64,000 bases of DNA from Enterobacter ludwigii (GTDB lineage Bacteria > Pseudomonadota > Gammaproteobacteria > Enterobacterales > Enterobacteriaceae). Made by a program: the position numbers and the translations under genes. Shown piece by piece: positions 36,324 to 46,212 of this stretch. How positions within the stretch are numbered: position 1 is the first letter of the stretch; every line of letters begins with the position of its first letter. The stretch covers positions 2,728,001 to 2,792,000 of the forward strand of contig NZ_CP017279.1 of NCBI RefSeq assembly GCF_001750725.1. Reading direction: 5' to 3'. The notes under the pieces were generated by a model that ran no database searches, had not been told where the DNA came from, and saw only the letters and a program-made list of their open reading frames with translations.

Positions 36324-39300
36324 TTACGGTACAACAATCAGCGGGCCACTGGCCGCACCTGTTGCCCGCCACTGCGGAACATACATGGACTCTACCATCG
36401 GGACCGGCACCTCATAGGTTCCCGGCGTCACGGCGCGCGCCAGATAAACCAGCGTGACCGGCTGCCCTTCGTTAACCGGCACCGCCGCCACAAAGCGATC
36501 GTCGCGGAATTCCATATGCTGAATATCCGCCTGCTGCATCTGACTGAGCAGGTTCTGCACTTCGCTGCCGCTGTCCTGCAGGCTGGCGCTGCTGCTCGCC
36601 AGGTTCTGGTTTTCCAGTTCCAGCCCCGCCGGGAGGAGATCGACAACCAGCGCATCCGGCACGTTCTGGCTGGCCTTCACTTCAAGCCATACCAGCACCA
36701 GCTCGCCGCTCTTCAGTGATGTGAGCGACTTTGTACTGCCGTCGGTTGCCAGAATATGGCGTTCAATCTGCAGCACGTTAGACGATGGCTGAGGTGCAGA
36801 TGCCGGATAACCGGTGCTATCAAGGCGTACCCACAGCGGTGTGCTACCGGTATTGGTCACCTGCAGCGCGCCAAGCTGGTCGCCGTTCACGTTCTGTACC
36901 AGTGCTTTATCACCGCCTGATGCGGTATCCGCCAGAGACGTTTGGGCCTGCCATGTGCCGGACAAAGTTTGCAGCGAGCGTCCGGCCAGGAACAGGGCGT
37001 TACTCTCCTGTGTCGAGAGCCAGCGCTGGCTGAAAGCTTGTTCCGACAAGGCGTTCAGCAGCGTATTTTGCGCATCCGGCAGAAGCTTGTACTCCTCAAG
37101 CAGAGAAAGCATCAGCGCATTATCACGAAGCGCACTGCCATAATCGGCCATCCAGTTCTTGCTGTCGTTACGCGGCGTTTTGATGGCCAGACCCAGCGCC
37201 TGCTGGCTGCGCGGTGCGTCACCCATCAATTTAAGCGCCATCCCCAACTGCATCAGCGGCAGCCCGGAAGCGGCCTGTCCGTGACGTTCCCAGATTTCAC
37301 GCAACGCACCAAGCGGGGCTTTTTGCTGGCGAGCCAGCACCAGCGCGGCATAGGCCTGCACCGCAAATTTACTGGCCTGGGTATCATCGCTGTAGCGGAT
37401 GGACATCATGCCCGGGTCCTGCAGGTAACGCAGCAAGCGGCTGTTGGCGTTGTTAACCGCCTCAGCAGGCACGCTGTAGCCCTGCTCGCCTGCACGAACC
37501 AGGAAGTCAGTGACATAGGCGGTGAGCCAGTACTCCTCCGGACCGTTTTTATCCCAAAGCGCGAAACCTCCGTCATCACGCTGCATCTGCAGCAGACGGG
37601 AGATTCCGATATCAATGGCCGCACGGCGCTTGTCATCCGTATCCCCTTTGATGCCAAGCGCGGTCAACTGCGCCGCGTTGGTGTAGAGCGACGGGAACAG
37701 ACCACTGGTGGTTTGCTCCAGACAGCCATACGGGTATGCCTGCAGCTCACGAATATAGCGCGCCAGATTCAGAGGCGGTTTCCCGCTCAGCAGCAATTGT
37801 CCCTGTAGCGTGGCAGGAGAGAAGCCATTAAGGTGCTGCGCCGGTGCACTCCACGACTCACCAGGATTCAGCATGGCACCGGTGTTAACGGTCTGCGCCG
37901 GGAATGCCGGACGAACGCCGATTTTCCAGCTCTTCTGTTGTGCAGCGAAAGTCTCGCCCGGCAGCTGCAGGCCGGTCACCTGAGCGGTCACTTCACCATC
38001 ACCGTAGCCATCCAGCGCACGTACCGGGATAAACAGGGTGCTGCGCGCGCCCGGAGGTAACTTCACGGGCTGCGGCTGTGCGCCCTCAAGCGACAGCTTG
38101 CCGGTAGCGGTAAAGGCAACGTTCAGCGTTTGCGGCTGGTCCGTCAGGTTGGTCACATCCAGCGTCAGGCGTGAGGTATCGCCACTTGCCAGGAAGCGCG
38201 GCGTGTTCAGTTCGGTAATGATTGGGGCGGCGACAATCACTTTACCTTCGCTGCTGCCGAAATCATCTTCCGTCCAGGCCTGCGCCATCAGACGCAGCTC
38301 GCCGTTGAAGTCTCCAATGGGCAGCGTCACGGTCCCTTCACCGTTAGCATCGAGCTCGACCGGCTGCGCCTGCTGGGCAATGATAGTCACGTGGTTCACC
38401 GGTGGTTTACCGCCGCGCTTAAGCTCATCGCCGTCACCACCAAAGCGCAGTGCAGCCATGCGGCCCTGCCCTTCAATAACCTGACCGTAAATATCGTAGA
38501 TATCCGCGCCGTAGCGCTTCTGACCGAAGAACGCTTCCCACGGATCCGGGGTAACGTAATCGGTGATGTTCAACACGCCGCTGTCCACTGCCGAGATCAG
38601 CACATTCACTTTCTGCGGAACGGCGCCTTCTTTGACGCTGGCCTTCACCTTCACGGACAGCGTCTGGTTTGGCCGAATTTTCTGCGGATTTTCCAGCGCG
38701 ACATTCAGGCGGCGATTCTCATCGCCCATCGGCAGATGCAGTAACCCGACGGCACGTTTCGGCGTTGCTGATTTGGATTTATCGCCAGGGCGTACCACCA
38801 GCGTGCTGAGATAGAGATCGTGACGTTTCCAGGCCTTATCCACCGGGATTGAGAGATCGAGCCCGTTGGCCGGTACGTCGATCTCTTTCCACCACAGCGG
38901 CCCTTCGCTGGACTCGATCATCGCATAGCCTTTACCCGCCGCCGGAGCAGCGATATGCAGCTGGATGGTATCTCCCGGCTGATAGGAAGGCTTGTCCAGT
39001 TTCATGGTCACACGGTCAGGGCGAGCAGCACCGGTGCCGTCACTATTATCCTGCCAGCTGTAGCCGGCCCAGAAGCGCACGCTGCTGACCATATCGTCCG
39101 GCGCTTTGACCTCCAGACGGTACGAGCCCCACTCCACCGGGAAGGTCACTTTACCGGTTTCATCGGCCTTAAGGGTCAGCTCCTGCTCGCCCTCAACCAG
39201 GTCTTTCTGATCAAACTGTGACTGCCAGCCATCGCTCTCTGACCAGTTCCAGTAGTAGTCACGGCGCTCACGGATCAGGCGAACCTGTAACCCGGAAACC

Positions 39301-41276
39301 GCCTTTTTTGCCCCGCTGGCATCGGCATAGACGATATCAAAGCTGGCATTGCCGTTTTCATCCACGATCGGCTGGTTGACGGTAGTGTCAGTGCGGTAGT
39401 CATAAACGGCCTTACTGGCAAACTGAGGACGGATACCCGGCAGATCGGCCGCCGGCCAGATGGCCTGCTCAGCACGGCGCGTAACCGGGCGGCCGCCCGA
39501 TTCCAGAAGGCTGGCCTGCAGGATCAGCTGAAGCGGTGAATGCGCCTCTTTCCACTGGCTTTCGGTCGAGACCTGTCCGCGCCCCTGTTCATCAAGGGTT
39601 AGCTGAACTTCATCCAGGCTGCGGCTCAGGTTCTCTTCGGCGATATCACCGAACTGGAAGCCCGGCAGTGCAGCGACGGCTTCGCGCAGCGGTCGCAAGA
39701 ATAGCTGGCCTTGCAGGGAATTTCCGTTGGCAGGTGCGCCATACAGGTAATAACCCGCAATGTTAAAGTCGACGTTATCCTCGGTGGAAACCGGCGCTTT
39801 TTGTCCCGTCAGATTAAGCGCCATACGCTCCGGCATAAAATCTTCAACGTGGAAATCCCACAGGCGCTGTTGGTTATCGCCGGTATTGGCGCGGATATGC
39901 CACATACCGGTCTGCGCCCCGCCGTCCAGGGAATAATTGAAGCGATAGAGGCCGTTCTCAGGCTGGACGACAACCGTGCGTGCCACCTGTCCGTCCGGGC
40001 GCAGTACGTCGAGTTTAACCGGCTGGGCAGGAAGCGGTTTACCGTCGCTGTCGCGCAGCAAACCATTGAGGATCACCGTTTCGCCAGGGCGATAGAGATC
40101 GCGCGGGCCAAACATAAAGAATTGCTTGCTGTAGCCTGGGCTACCTGCGATATCAAACTCCGCCAGATCGAGGGCCGGAAGCTTGAGGTCAAGCAGCGTG
40201 GTCTGCCCGTCTTTACTGGCCAGAATCAGTGCGGCTTCTTTGTCAGTCTCAAGTTTTGCGTGGCCGTCAGCATCGCTGTTCGCTTCGGCAAGCGTCTGCC
40301 CTTTATCATTCAACAGGGTGACGGTAACGCCGGATTGCGCCGCGCCATCTTCCAGGCTCTGGGTGAAAATATCCAGACGGTTATGATAACGGTGAGCGGA
40401 CAACCCAATATCACTTAAGGTAAAGAGCGTCGCGGCATTGCTGTAGTTATAGTGCCCGGCCTGATTCATGACCGCGATGTACACGCCTGACTGCTGGAGC
40501 GGCTTAATATCCCGCAGCGGCAACAGCAGTTTTTCACGGGTGTTGCGTGCCGGATTGAGGTCAAACCGGCCGGTATACACCAGGTCCGCCATTTTGAGCA
40601 GATTATCGGACTCCCAGTTGGTCAGGGAGTTACGGTACTCCCACTGGCTGACAAAGGAGGCCAGGGATTCAGGCTTCACGCGGTAGAAATTCACGTCAAC
40701 ATTGTTGACGTTGAGCGCCATTACCGGCAGACCTTCCACCACCTTGCCCGGCAGCAGCGAGCCACGGCTGGCAAAACCGACCGTCGGTTCAACATCCCGG
40801 GTGGTCAGGGCTTTTTCGTAATCGATACCAAATGTCGCTTTGTTCAGCGCCTGCAGATCACGTTCAACGGTGACAACCAGATTGCGGTTGGGTTCCAGAT
40901 GGCGCAGGCGTAGCTCTTTCAGGTTAGGTGCGAGTTCCCACGCCCCGTCAACCTTGCCGCTTTTTTTATCCACCACATGCACTGTTTTGGCGAAATCCTG
41001 ATCGGGATTAAGCGGAACAGAGAAGGTCAGCACCAGCGTGGCCGCGCCATCAAGCTGCACCTCTGAAGTATCCAGCAGGGTGAGCGCTTTGCCCTGACTC
41101 TGTGCCGCCAGCGTTGCCAGCTTTTCAGCGTCCGGCTTTTCCGGTGCTTTCGGTGTCGTTGCTGTGGATGCTGCGGGAGCCGCAGCCTGAGAGTTATCGT
41201 CGCTGTTATCACAGCCGACAAGCGAAAATGTGGTAAGCAGCGCGAGAGAAATCGCGGCTAAGCGAAACGGTGTCAT
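36324..41276 (-). CDS. yfhM: Bacterial alpha-2-macroglobulin lipoprotein YfhM
   Basis: 1,650 residues from ATG 41276 (AGGGA upstream). The lipoprotein signal ends at FSLVGC-DNS. Many beta (MG) domains follow, and the thioester motif CLEQ is in YPYGCLEQTTSG at about residue 1180, before an alpha/alpha TED-like domain (ISRLLQMQRDDGGFALW). It traps attacking proteases in the periplasm and is functionally tied to PBP1C, encoded directly downstream. Intact thioester; full length. Confidence 0.95.
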   Translation of the reverse strand: MTPFRLAAISLALLTTFSLVGCDNSDDNSQAAAPAASTATTPKAPEKPDAEKLATLAAQSQGKALTLLDTSEVQLDGAATLVLTFSVPLNPDQDFAKTVHVVDKKSGKVDGAWELAPNLKELRLRHLEPNRNLVVTVERDLQALNKATFGIDYEKALTTRDVEPTVGFASRGSLLPGKVVEGLPVMALNVNNVDVNFYRVKPESLASFVSQWEYRNSLTNWESDNLLKMADLVYTGRFDLNPARNTREKLLLPLRDIKPLQQSGVYIAVMNQAGHYNYSNAATLFTLSDIGLSAHRYHNRLDIFTQSLEDGAAQSGVTVTLLNDKGQTLAEANSDADGHAKLETDKEAALILASKDGQTTLLDLKLPALDLAEFDIAGSPGYSKQFFMFGPRDLYRPGETVILNGLLRDSDGKPLPAQPVKLDVLRPDGQVARTVVVQPENGLYRFNYSLDGGAQTGMWHIRANTGDNQQRLWDFHVEDFMPERMALNLTGQKAPVSTEDNVDFNIAGYYLYGAPANGNSLQGQLFLRPLREAVAALPGFQFGDIAEENLSRSLDEVQLTLDEQGRGQVSTESQWKEAHSPLQLILQASLLESGGRPVTRRAEQAIWPAADLPGIRPQFASKAVYDYRTDTTVNQPIVDENGNASFDIVYADASGAKKAVSGLQVRLIRERRDYYWNWSESDGWQSQFDQKDLVEGEQELTLKADETGKVTFPVEWGSYRLEVKAPDDMVSSVRFWAGYSWQDNSDGTGAARPDRVTMKLDKPSYQPGDTIQLHIAAPAAGKGYAMIESSEGPLWWKEIDVPANGLDLSIPVDKAWKRHDLYLSTLVVRPGDKSKSATPKRAVGLLHLPMGDENRRLNVALENPQKIRPNQTLSVKVKASVKEGAVPQKVNVLISAVDSGVLNITDYVTPDPWEAFFGQKRYGADIYDIYGQVIEGQGRMAALRFGGDGDELKRGGKPPVNHVTIIAQQAQPVELDANGEGTVTLPIGDFNGELRLMAQAWTEDDFGSSEGKVIVAAPIITELNTPRFLASGDTSRLTLDVTNLTDQPQTLNVAFTATGKLSLEGAQPQPVKLPPGARSTLFIPVRALDGYGDGEVTAQVTGLQLPGETFAAQQKSWKIGVRPAFPAQTVNTGAMLNPGESWSAPAQHLNGFSPATLQGQLLLSGKPPLNLARYIRELQAYPYGCLEQTTSGLFPSLYTNAAQLTALGIKGDTDDKRRAAIDIGISRLLQMQRDDGGFALWDKNGPEEYWLTAYVTDFLVRAGEQGYSVPAEAVNNANSRLLRYLQDPGMMSIRYSDDTQASKFAVQAYAALVLARQQKAPLGALREIWERHGQAASGLPLMQLGMALKLMGDAPRSQQALGLAIKTPRNDSKNWMADYGSALRDNALMLSLLEEYKLLPDAQNTLLNALSEQAFSQRWLSTQESNALFLAGRSLQTLSGTWQAQTSLADTASGGDKALVQNVNGDQLGALQVTNTGSTPLWVRLDSTGYPASAPQPSSNVLQIERHILATDGSTKSLTSLKSGELVLVWLEVKASQNVPDALVVDLLPAGLELENQNLASSSASLQDSGSEVQNLLSQMQQADIQHMEFRDDRFVAAVPVNEGQPVTLVYLARAVTPGTYEVPVPMVESMYVPQWRATGAASGPLIVVP

Positions 41277-41561
41277 CCTTTGTCCCTGGCCCATGGAGCC
41301 TGTTGGTCGTCTTCCGGATAAGTATTATCCGCAAGTTTCATTAATACAAAAAGTCTAATTTTAGAATCTGGAAAGCACCTCGCAGAGCGACGACGCCTTT
41401 ACTCAGGCACTGCTATGCCGATCACAGTCGCAAACGTCACATGTTACCTTTTACGTCATTTGTTTTTAAAACAAGAAGATAGCTGGATTATCTCGCCTTT
41501 AGCCTGCTAGCTTTAAGCTCAAGACGCACCCCGAGTGCGCGGTTCACTAAGAGAGACAGTC
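41277..41561. other. Divergent yfhM-aglA intergenic region
   Basis: Holds promoters for yfhM (minus) and aglA (plus). A TCACA half-site occurs near 41435, but its left half does not match the CRP consensus well, so I do not call a CRP box. No gene seen. Confidence 0.4.
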
Positions 41562-43106
41562 ATGAAACGAGCCGTGAACGCCCTACAAAATTTCGGAAAA
41601 TCGTTGTACGGACCGGTACTTATCTTACCGATCGTCGGTCTGTTTATCGCATTCGGTAACGTCCTGGGGAACGGTAACCTCGCAGAGTATGTGCCGTTTC
41701 TCGGCCATCCGCTGATTCAGCATGTTGGTCAGCTTATCGCGAAATCGGCCGTGTCAGTACTGGTTAACCTGGCACTGGTGTTTGCCGTCGGGATACCGAT
41801 TGGCCTGGCCACGCGTGATAAAGGCTATGCGGCCCTGATCGGCCTGGTGACCTTTGTTGTTTTCATTAACGCGATGAACGTTACGCTGCAGCTCCAGGGC
41901 GAACTGGCCCCCGCTGACCAGATGAAAGCCGCCGGGCAAAGTATGGTGCTGGGCGTGCAGGTGCTGGAGATGGGCGTTTTCGCCGGGATCCTGACCGGGG
42001 CGCTGTCCGGATACTTGTACAACAAATACTCCGGCGTACAGTTTAACGGCGCGATGGCCATCTATTCCGGCCACTGTTTCGTCGCCATCGTCATGCTTCC
42101 TGTCTCAATGCTGCTCGGCGTCGTGATGAGCGAACTGTGGCCATTTGCCCAGCATGGCATCAGCGCACTGGCGCTGGCGATCAAAGGTTCCGGGCCTTTT
42201 GGGGTGGCCATTTACGGCTTCCTGGAACGCATTCTGGTGCCGACCGGCCTGCATCATCTGGTCTATACCCCCTTCCTGTATACCGAACTTGGGGGGACGC
42301 AAGAGGTATGCGGCACGGTTTATCAGGGCGCACGCAATATCTATTTCGCCGAAATGGCTTGTCCGGAAGTGAAGCAGTTGAGCAGCACGGTAGTGTGGGA
42401 CGCGCGCGGCATCAGCAAAATGTTTGGCCTGCCCGCGGCGGCGCTGGCGATGTACATGACCGCCAGGCCGGAGCGCAAAGCGGCAGCCAAAGCCATCCTG
42501 ATCCCGGCAGCGTTAACCTCTTTGCTGGTGGGCGTTACCGAGCCGATTGAGTTTTCATTCCTGTTCGTCGCTCCGCTGCTGTTTGTGGTACATGCGGTGC
42601 TGACCGGCATCGGCATGATGCTTTTCTCCCTGTTCGGTGTTCATGCCATCGGCGCTAACGGAATTATCGATTTTATTCTTTATAACCTGCCGCTCGGCAC
42701 GGAGAAGTCCAACTGGCCGATGTACATCGTGGTCGGGCTCATCATGTTCGCGCTCTATTTTGTGGTGTTCCGCTTCCTGATCCTGCGCTTCAACATGAAG
42801 ACGCCAGGACGCGAGGATGACGATCAGGAGACGCGCCTGTACAGCAAACAGGAGTATCAGGCGAAGGGGAACAATGACGGGCTGGGTGAATCCATCGTGG
42901 TGGGACTGGGAGGCCGGGAAAACATTGAGGTAGTGGATAACTGCTACACCCGCTTACGCGTCACGGTGAAGGATGTCTCCATCATCGACGAGCCGCGCCT
43001 GAAAGCGACCGGCGCGAAAGGGATTATCAAACAAGGTAACAACGTTCAGGTGGTCTACGGGCTGCATGTCAAAAAAATGCGAGAAGCCGTTGAGACGTTT
43101 CTCTGA
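41562..43106 (+). CDS. aglA: PTS EIICB for alpha-glucosides (AglA-like)
   Basis: 514 residues from ATG 41562 (AAGAGAGAC upstream). The EIIC membrane domain of the glucose/glucoside family (residues 1 to about 410, with VTEPIEFSFLFVAP) is joined to an EIIB domain whose phosphorylated Cys is in VVDNCYTRLRVTVKD. It needs a separate EIIA, probably Crr. It imports and phosphorylates an alpha-glucoside, which the GH4 enzyme encoded 12 bases downstream can split. It resembles AglA of Klebsiella; MalX/GlvC-type specificity is possible. Confidence 0.85.
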   Translation: MKRAVNALQNFGKSLYGPVLILPIVGLFIAFGNVLGNGNLAEYVPFLGHPLIQHVGQLIAKSAVSVLVNLALVFAVGIPIGLATRDKGYAALIGLVTFVVFINAMNVTLQLQGELAPADQMKAAGQSMVLGVQVLEMGVFAGILTGALSGYLYNKYSGVQFNGAMAIYSGHCFVAIVMLPVSMLLGVVMSELWPFAQHGISALALAIKGSGPFGVAIYGFLERILVPTGLHHLVYTPFLYTELGGTQEVCGTVYQGARNIYFAEMACPEVKQLSSTVVWDARGISKMFGLPAAALAMYMTARPERKAAAKAILIPAALTSLLVGVTEPIEFSFLFVAPLLFVVHAVLTGIGMMLFSLFGVHAIGANGIIDFILYNLPLGTEKSNWPMYIVVGLIMFALYFVVFRFLILRFNMKTPGREDDDQETRLYSKQEYQAKGNNDGLGESIVVGLGGRENIEVVDNCYTRLRVTVKDVSIIDEPRLKATGAKGIIKQGNNVQVVYGLHVKKMREAVETFL

Positions 43107-43118
43107 GAGGAGCTAAAG

Positions 43119-44486
43119 ATGTTTACACCCCCTTTTATTCTGTCGATTGCCGGTGGCGGCAGCACCTATACGCCAGGTATCGTGAAAAGCCTGATGGTAC
43201 GCCTGCAGGACTTCCCGCTGGCCGAGATTCGCCTCTACGATATCGACGAAGCACGCCAGAACACCATTGCACCCGTGGTGGAGAAGGTCATTCGCGACCA
43301 TAGCCAGAGCATTACCTTCACCGTGACCACAGACCCGGAAGTCGCGTTCAGCGGGGCGCACTTTGTCTTCGCCCAGATGCGTGTCGGCCAATACAGGATG
43401 CGTGAGCAGGATGAGAAGATCCCGCTGCGCCACGGCGTGGTGGGCCAGGAAACCTGCGGTCCTGGCGGGCTGGCATACGGCCTGCGCACGATCCTGCCGA
43501 TGGTCGAGCTGATCGATCTGGTGGATCGCTACGCGCATGAAAAAGCCTGGATCGTGAACTATTCCAACCCGGCAGCGATCGTTGCGGAAGGGGTGCGCCG
43601 CCTGCGACCGGACGCCCGCGTGCTTAATATCTGCGATATGCCAGTGGCGGCGATGCGTAACATGGGGGCCATTTTGGGTGTGGACCGCCACAAGCTGGAG
43701 GTGGACTACTTTGGTCTGAACCACTTCGGCTGGTTTACCCGCGTGCGGGTGGACGGCGAGGACAAGCTGCCGGAACTGCGTCGGCATATCGCGAGGTTCG
43801 GCCTGCTGACGGAAGATGCGGCCAAAACCGACCCGCAGCACTCGGATCCGTCGTGGGTGAAAACCTGGCGCAACATCAAGCCCATCATGGATAACTTCCC
43901 GGAATATCTGCCAAACCCCTATCTGCAGTATTACCTGATGCCAAACCAGATTGTGGAGCATCAGAACCCGGACTATACCCGCGCGAACGAAGTGATGAAC
44001 GGGCGTGAGAAAAAGCTGTTTGCCGCCGCAGAAGAGTATAAGCGTACCGGGATTTTACCGGATGCCTTCCACGTGGGCGTCCACGGCGAGTTTATTGTCG
44101 ATGTCGCCTGCTCGCTGGCATTTAACCTGCGTCAGCGCCATCTGGTAATGGTGGAAAACCGCGGGGCGATAACCAATCTGCCGTACGACGCGGTGGTGGA
44201 AGTCCCGGCCTACATCACCTCTGAAGGGCCAGAGCCTATCCGCGTGGGTCGGGTCCCGCTGTTCCATCAGACGCTGCTACAGCAGCAGCTCGCCTCTGAA
44301 CAGCTGCTGGTGGAAGCGACCATTGAAGGCAGCTACGAAAAAGCACTGCAGGCGTTCACCCTGAACCGCACCGTGCCCACCATGGAGCACGCAAAAGCGA
44401 TTCTTGATGACATGATTGACGCCAACCGTGACTACTGGCCTGCGCTGCAAAAAGCCTGGCAGAACGGTGAAGCGGTGAAAAAATAG
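43119..44486 (+). CDS. aglB: 6-phospho-alpha-glucosidase, GH4 family (AglB-like)
   Basis: 455 residues. GH4 enzymes use NAD+ and a divalent metal. The dinucleotide loop is SIAGGGSTYTPG at the N-terminus, the metal-site Cys is in NICDMPVAAM, and a second metal ligand is in GLNHFGWF. The CDMP form is typical of alpha-glucoside-type members. It hydrolyses the phosphorylated sugar brought in by AglA to glucose 6-phosphate plus a second sugar. It is in an operon with aglA and followed by a strong terminator. Confidence 0.9.
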   Translation: MFTPPFILSIAGGGSTYTPGIVKSLMVRLQDFPLAEIRLYDIDEARQNTIAPVVEKVIRDHSQSITFTVTTDPEVAFSGAHFVFAQMRVGQYRMREQDEKIPLRHGVVGQETCGPGGLAYGLRTILPMVELIDLVDRYAHEKAWIVNYSNPAAIVAEGVRRLRPDARVLNICDMPVAAMRNMGAILGVDRHKLEVDYFGLNHFGWFTRVRVDGEDKLPELRRHIARFGLLTEDAAKTDPQHSDPSWVKTWRNIKPIMDNFPEYLPNPYLQYYLMPNQIVEHQNPDYTRANEVMNGREKKLFAAAEEYKRTGILPDAFHVGVHGEFIVDVACSLAFNLRQRHLVMVENRGAITNLPYDAVVEVPAYITSEGPEPIRVGRVPLFHQTLLQQQLASEQLLVEATIEGSYEKALQAFTLNRTVPTMEHAKAILDDMIDANRDYWPALQKAWQNGEAVKK

Positions 44487-44516
44487 GGTCGTGCTCGCGA
44501 GTTGAACGTGGTTTGC

Positions 44517-44553
44517 TTGTCGGTGTCAGAAAAAACACCGACAATCCTTTTTT
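44517..44553 (+). terminator. Terminator after aglAB
   Basis: TTGTCGGTGT-loop-ACACCGACAA is followed by TCCTTTTTTT. It lies between aglB and sseA. Confidence 0.85.
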
Positions 44554-44576
44554 ACGGAAAAGAATGGAGGCAACCC

Positions 44577-45425
44577 ATGTCCACCTCATATTTTGTCGCC
44601 GCCGACTGGCTGATTGAGCACGGTGACGATCCGGAAGTACAGATTATTGACGCGCGTATGGCACCTGCCGGGCAGGAACACCTTCGCGATATGGTCGCAG
44701 AATACCGCGCAGGGCATTTGCCGGGCGCGGTATTTTTTGATATTGAAGCCCTGTCCGACCATAACTCCCCTCTCCCGCACATGCTGCCTCGTCCGGAAGC
44801 ATTCTCCGTGGCGATGCGCGAACTTGGCGTCAATCGTGACAAGCACCTCGTGGTTTACGATGAAGGTAACCTCTTCTCCGCACCGCGCGCCTGGTGGATG
44901 CTGAAAAACTTTGGCGTGGAGAAAGTCTCAATTCTTGCAGGCGGCCTCGCGGGCTGGAAGCGTGATGAACTGCCATTGCAGCAAGGCGACGTGACGCTGC
45001 CGGAAGGCGAGTTCGACGCGACGTTTGATGCGCATCAGGTAAAACGTCTGACCGACGTGCTGGTGGTCAGCCATGAAAAAACGGCGCAAATTGTCGATGC
45101 CCGCCCTGCAGCGCGCTTTAACGCCCAGGCGGATGAACCGCGTCCGGGGCTGAAGCGCGGCCATATTCCCGGCGCGTTGAATGTGCCGTGGGGCGATCTG
45201 GTGTTTGAAGGTGAATTAAAAACGACCGATGAGCTGCGCGCCATTTTTGATCGTCAGGGCGTGGATTTGCATCGTCCCGTTATTGCCAGCTGCGGGTCCG
45301 GCGTCACGGCCTGCGTGGTGATTCTGGCGCTCGCCACACTCGGTGTAAATGACGTGACGCTCTATGATGGCGCCTGGAGTGAATGGGGTGCACGAGACGA
45401 TTTGCCCGTTGAACCGGCCAAATAA
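44577..45425 (+). CDS. sseA: 3-mercaptopyruvate sulfurtransferase
   Basis: 282 residues from ATG 44577 with GGAGG at good distance. It has two rhodanese domains. The active loop CGSGVT in VIASCGSGVTACV carries the catalytic Cys, and its CGSGV(S/T) sequence marks a mercaptopyruvate rather than thiosulfate enzyme. It transfers sulfur to acceptors in the cytoplasm. The stop overlaps the start of the next gene by one base. Confidence 0.95.
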   Translation: MSTSYFVAADWLIEHGDDPEVQIIDARMAPAGQEHLRDMVAEYRAGHLPGAVFFDIEALSDHNSPLPHMLPRPEAFSVAMRELGVNRDKHLVVYDEGNLFSAPRAWWMLKNFGVEKVSILAGGLAGWKRDELPLQQGDVTLPEGEFDATFDAHQVKRLTDVLVVSHEKTAQIVDARPAARFNAQADEPRPGLKRGHIPGALNVPWGDLVFEGELKTTDELRAIFDRQGVDLHRPVIASCGSGVTACVVILALATLGVNDVTLYDGAWSEWGARDDLPVEPAK

Positions 45426-46195
45426 TGGATAACCGTCTGGCCACGCTGTTAACGCGCGGGGCGTCACTGACCCGCGCGGAATATCGCGTGCTGGCCCACC
45501 TCACAGAGCATCCTCTGCTGGTGGGCAATATTACGGTGCGCGAACTGGCGCAGGCGACGTTCGTCTCAACCGCTACCATTATGCGTTTGTGTCAGAAATT
45601 AGGCTTCAGCGGTTTCAGTGAATTTATCTGGCACTGCAAACAGCTGTTAACCGAGACGCCGTATATCGCCGCGCAGGCACAACAGCGCCCGGAACTGCCG
45701 GCGCTTTTCAGTCAATTTATCGCGAACTATCAACAAACCTTTCAGTGGGTAACGCAGGAGAAGCGCGCGCAATTTTCGACGTTACTGCGCCAGAAAGAGA
45801 GTTTCTTTCTTTATGGCGCCGGCTTCTCTTATCTCTTCGCCGAGTACCTCACCAAGAAATTGCAGGTGTTGGGCAAAACGGCGTTTATTTCCGGGCCGGG
45901 GGATAGCCGGAACATTTTCCTCAGCAACGCTGCGCGGTATCAGGTGTTTATCGCCGTCTCACGCAGCGGTGAAACCGAACAGGTGCTGGATAAAGCGCGG
46001 ATCGCTAAAAACGTGGGTATGACGGTCGTGGCTTTTACGCGCGCTTCGGCCAATACGCTGGCGGGAATGGCAGATTTACACTTTGCCTTATATGACGAGG
46101 CGGTACATTACGCCGCAGAAGCCGCTGGCGTGACGTCGTTTGAGTCGAATCTGGTCCTGCTGATGGATTTACTGCTGCTGGAAGCGACGGGGTGA
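45425..46195 (+). CDS. MurR/RpiR-family transcriptional regulator
   Basis: 256 residues. The N-terminal HTH (ITVRELAQATFVSTATIMRLCQKLGFSGFSEF) is followed by a SIS sugar-phosphate-binding domain (ESFFLYGAGFSYLFAEYLTKKL, FIAVSRSGETEQVL). Its start overlaps the sseA stop (TAATG). RpiR proteins usually control neighbouring sugar genes, so aglAB, on the other side of sseA, is the likely target, with phosphorylated glucoside as effector. No operator was identified. Confidence 0.88.
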   Translation: MDNRLATLLTRGASLTRAEYRVLAHLTEHPLLVGNITVRELAQATFVSTATIMRLCQKLGFSGFSEFIWHCKQLLTETPYIAAQAQQRPELPALFSQFIANYQQTFQWVTQEKRAQFSTLLRQKESFFLYGAGFSYLFAEYLTKKLQVLGKTAFISGPGDSRNIFLSNAARYQVFIAVSRSGETEQVLDKARIAKNVGMTVVAFTRASANTLAGMADLHFALYDEAVHYAAEAAGVTSFESNLVLLMDLLLLEATG

Positions 46196-46212
46196 AAAAT
46201 CACCCCGCGTAA

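Noticed and set aside
41400..41450. CRP site for the agl operon
   Set aside because: Only a TCACA half-site is clear; the opposite half matches poorly.
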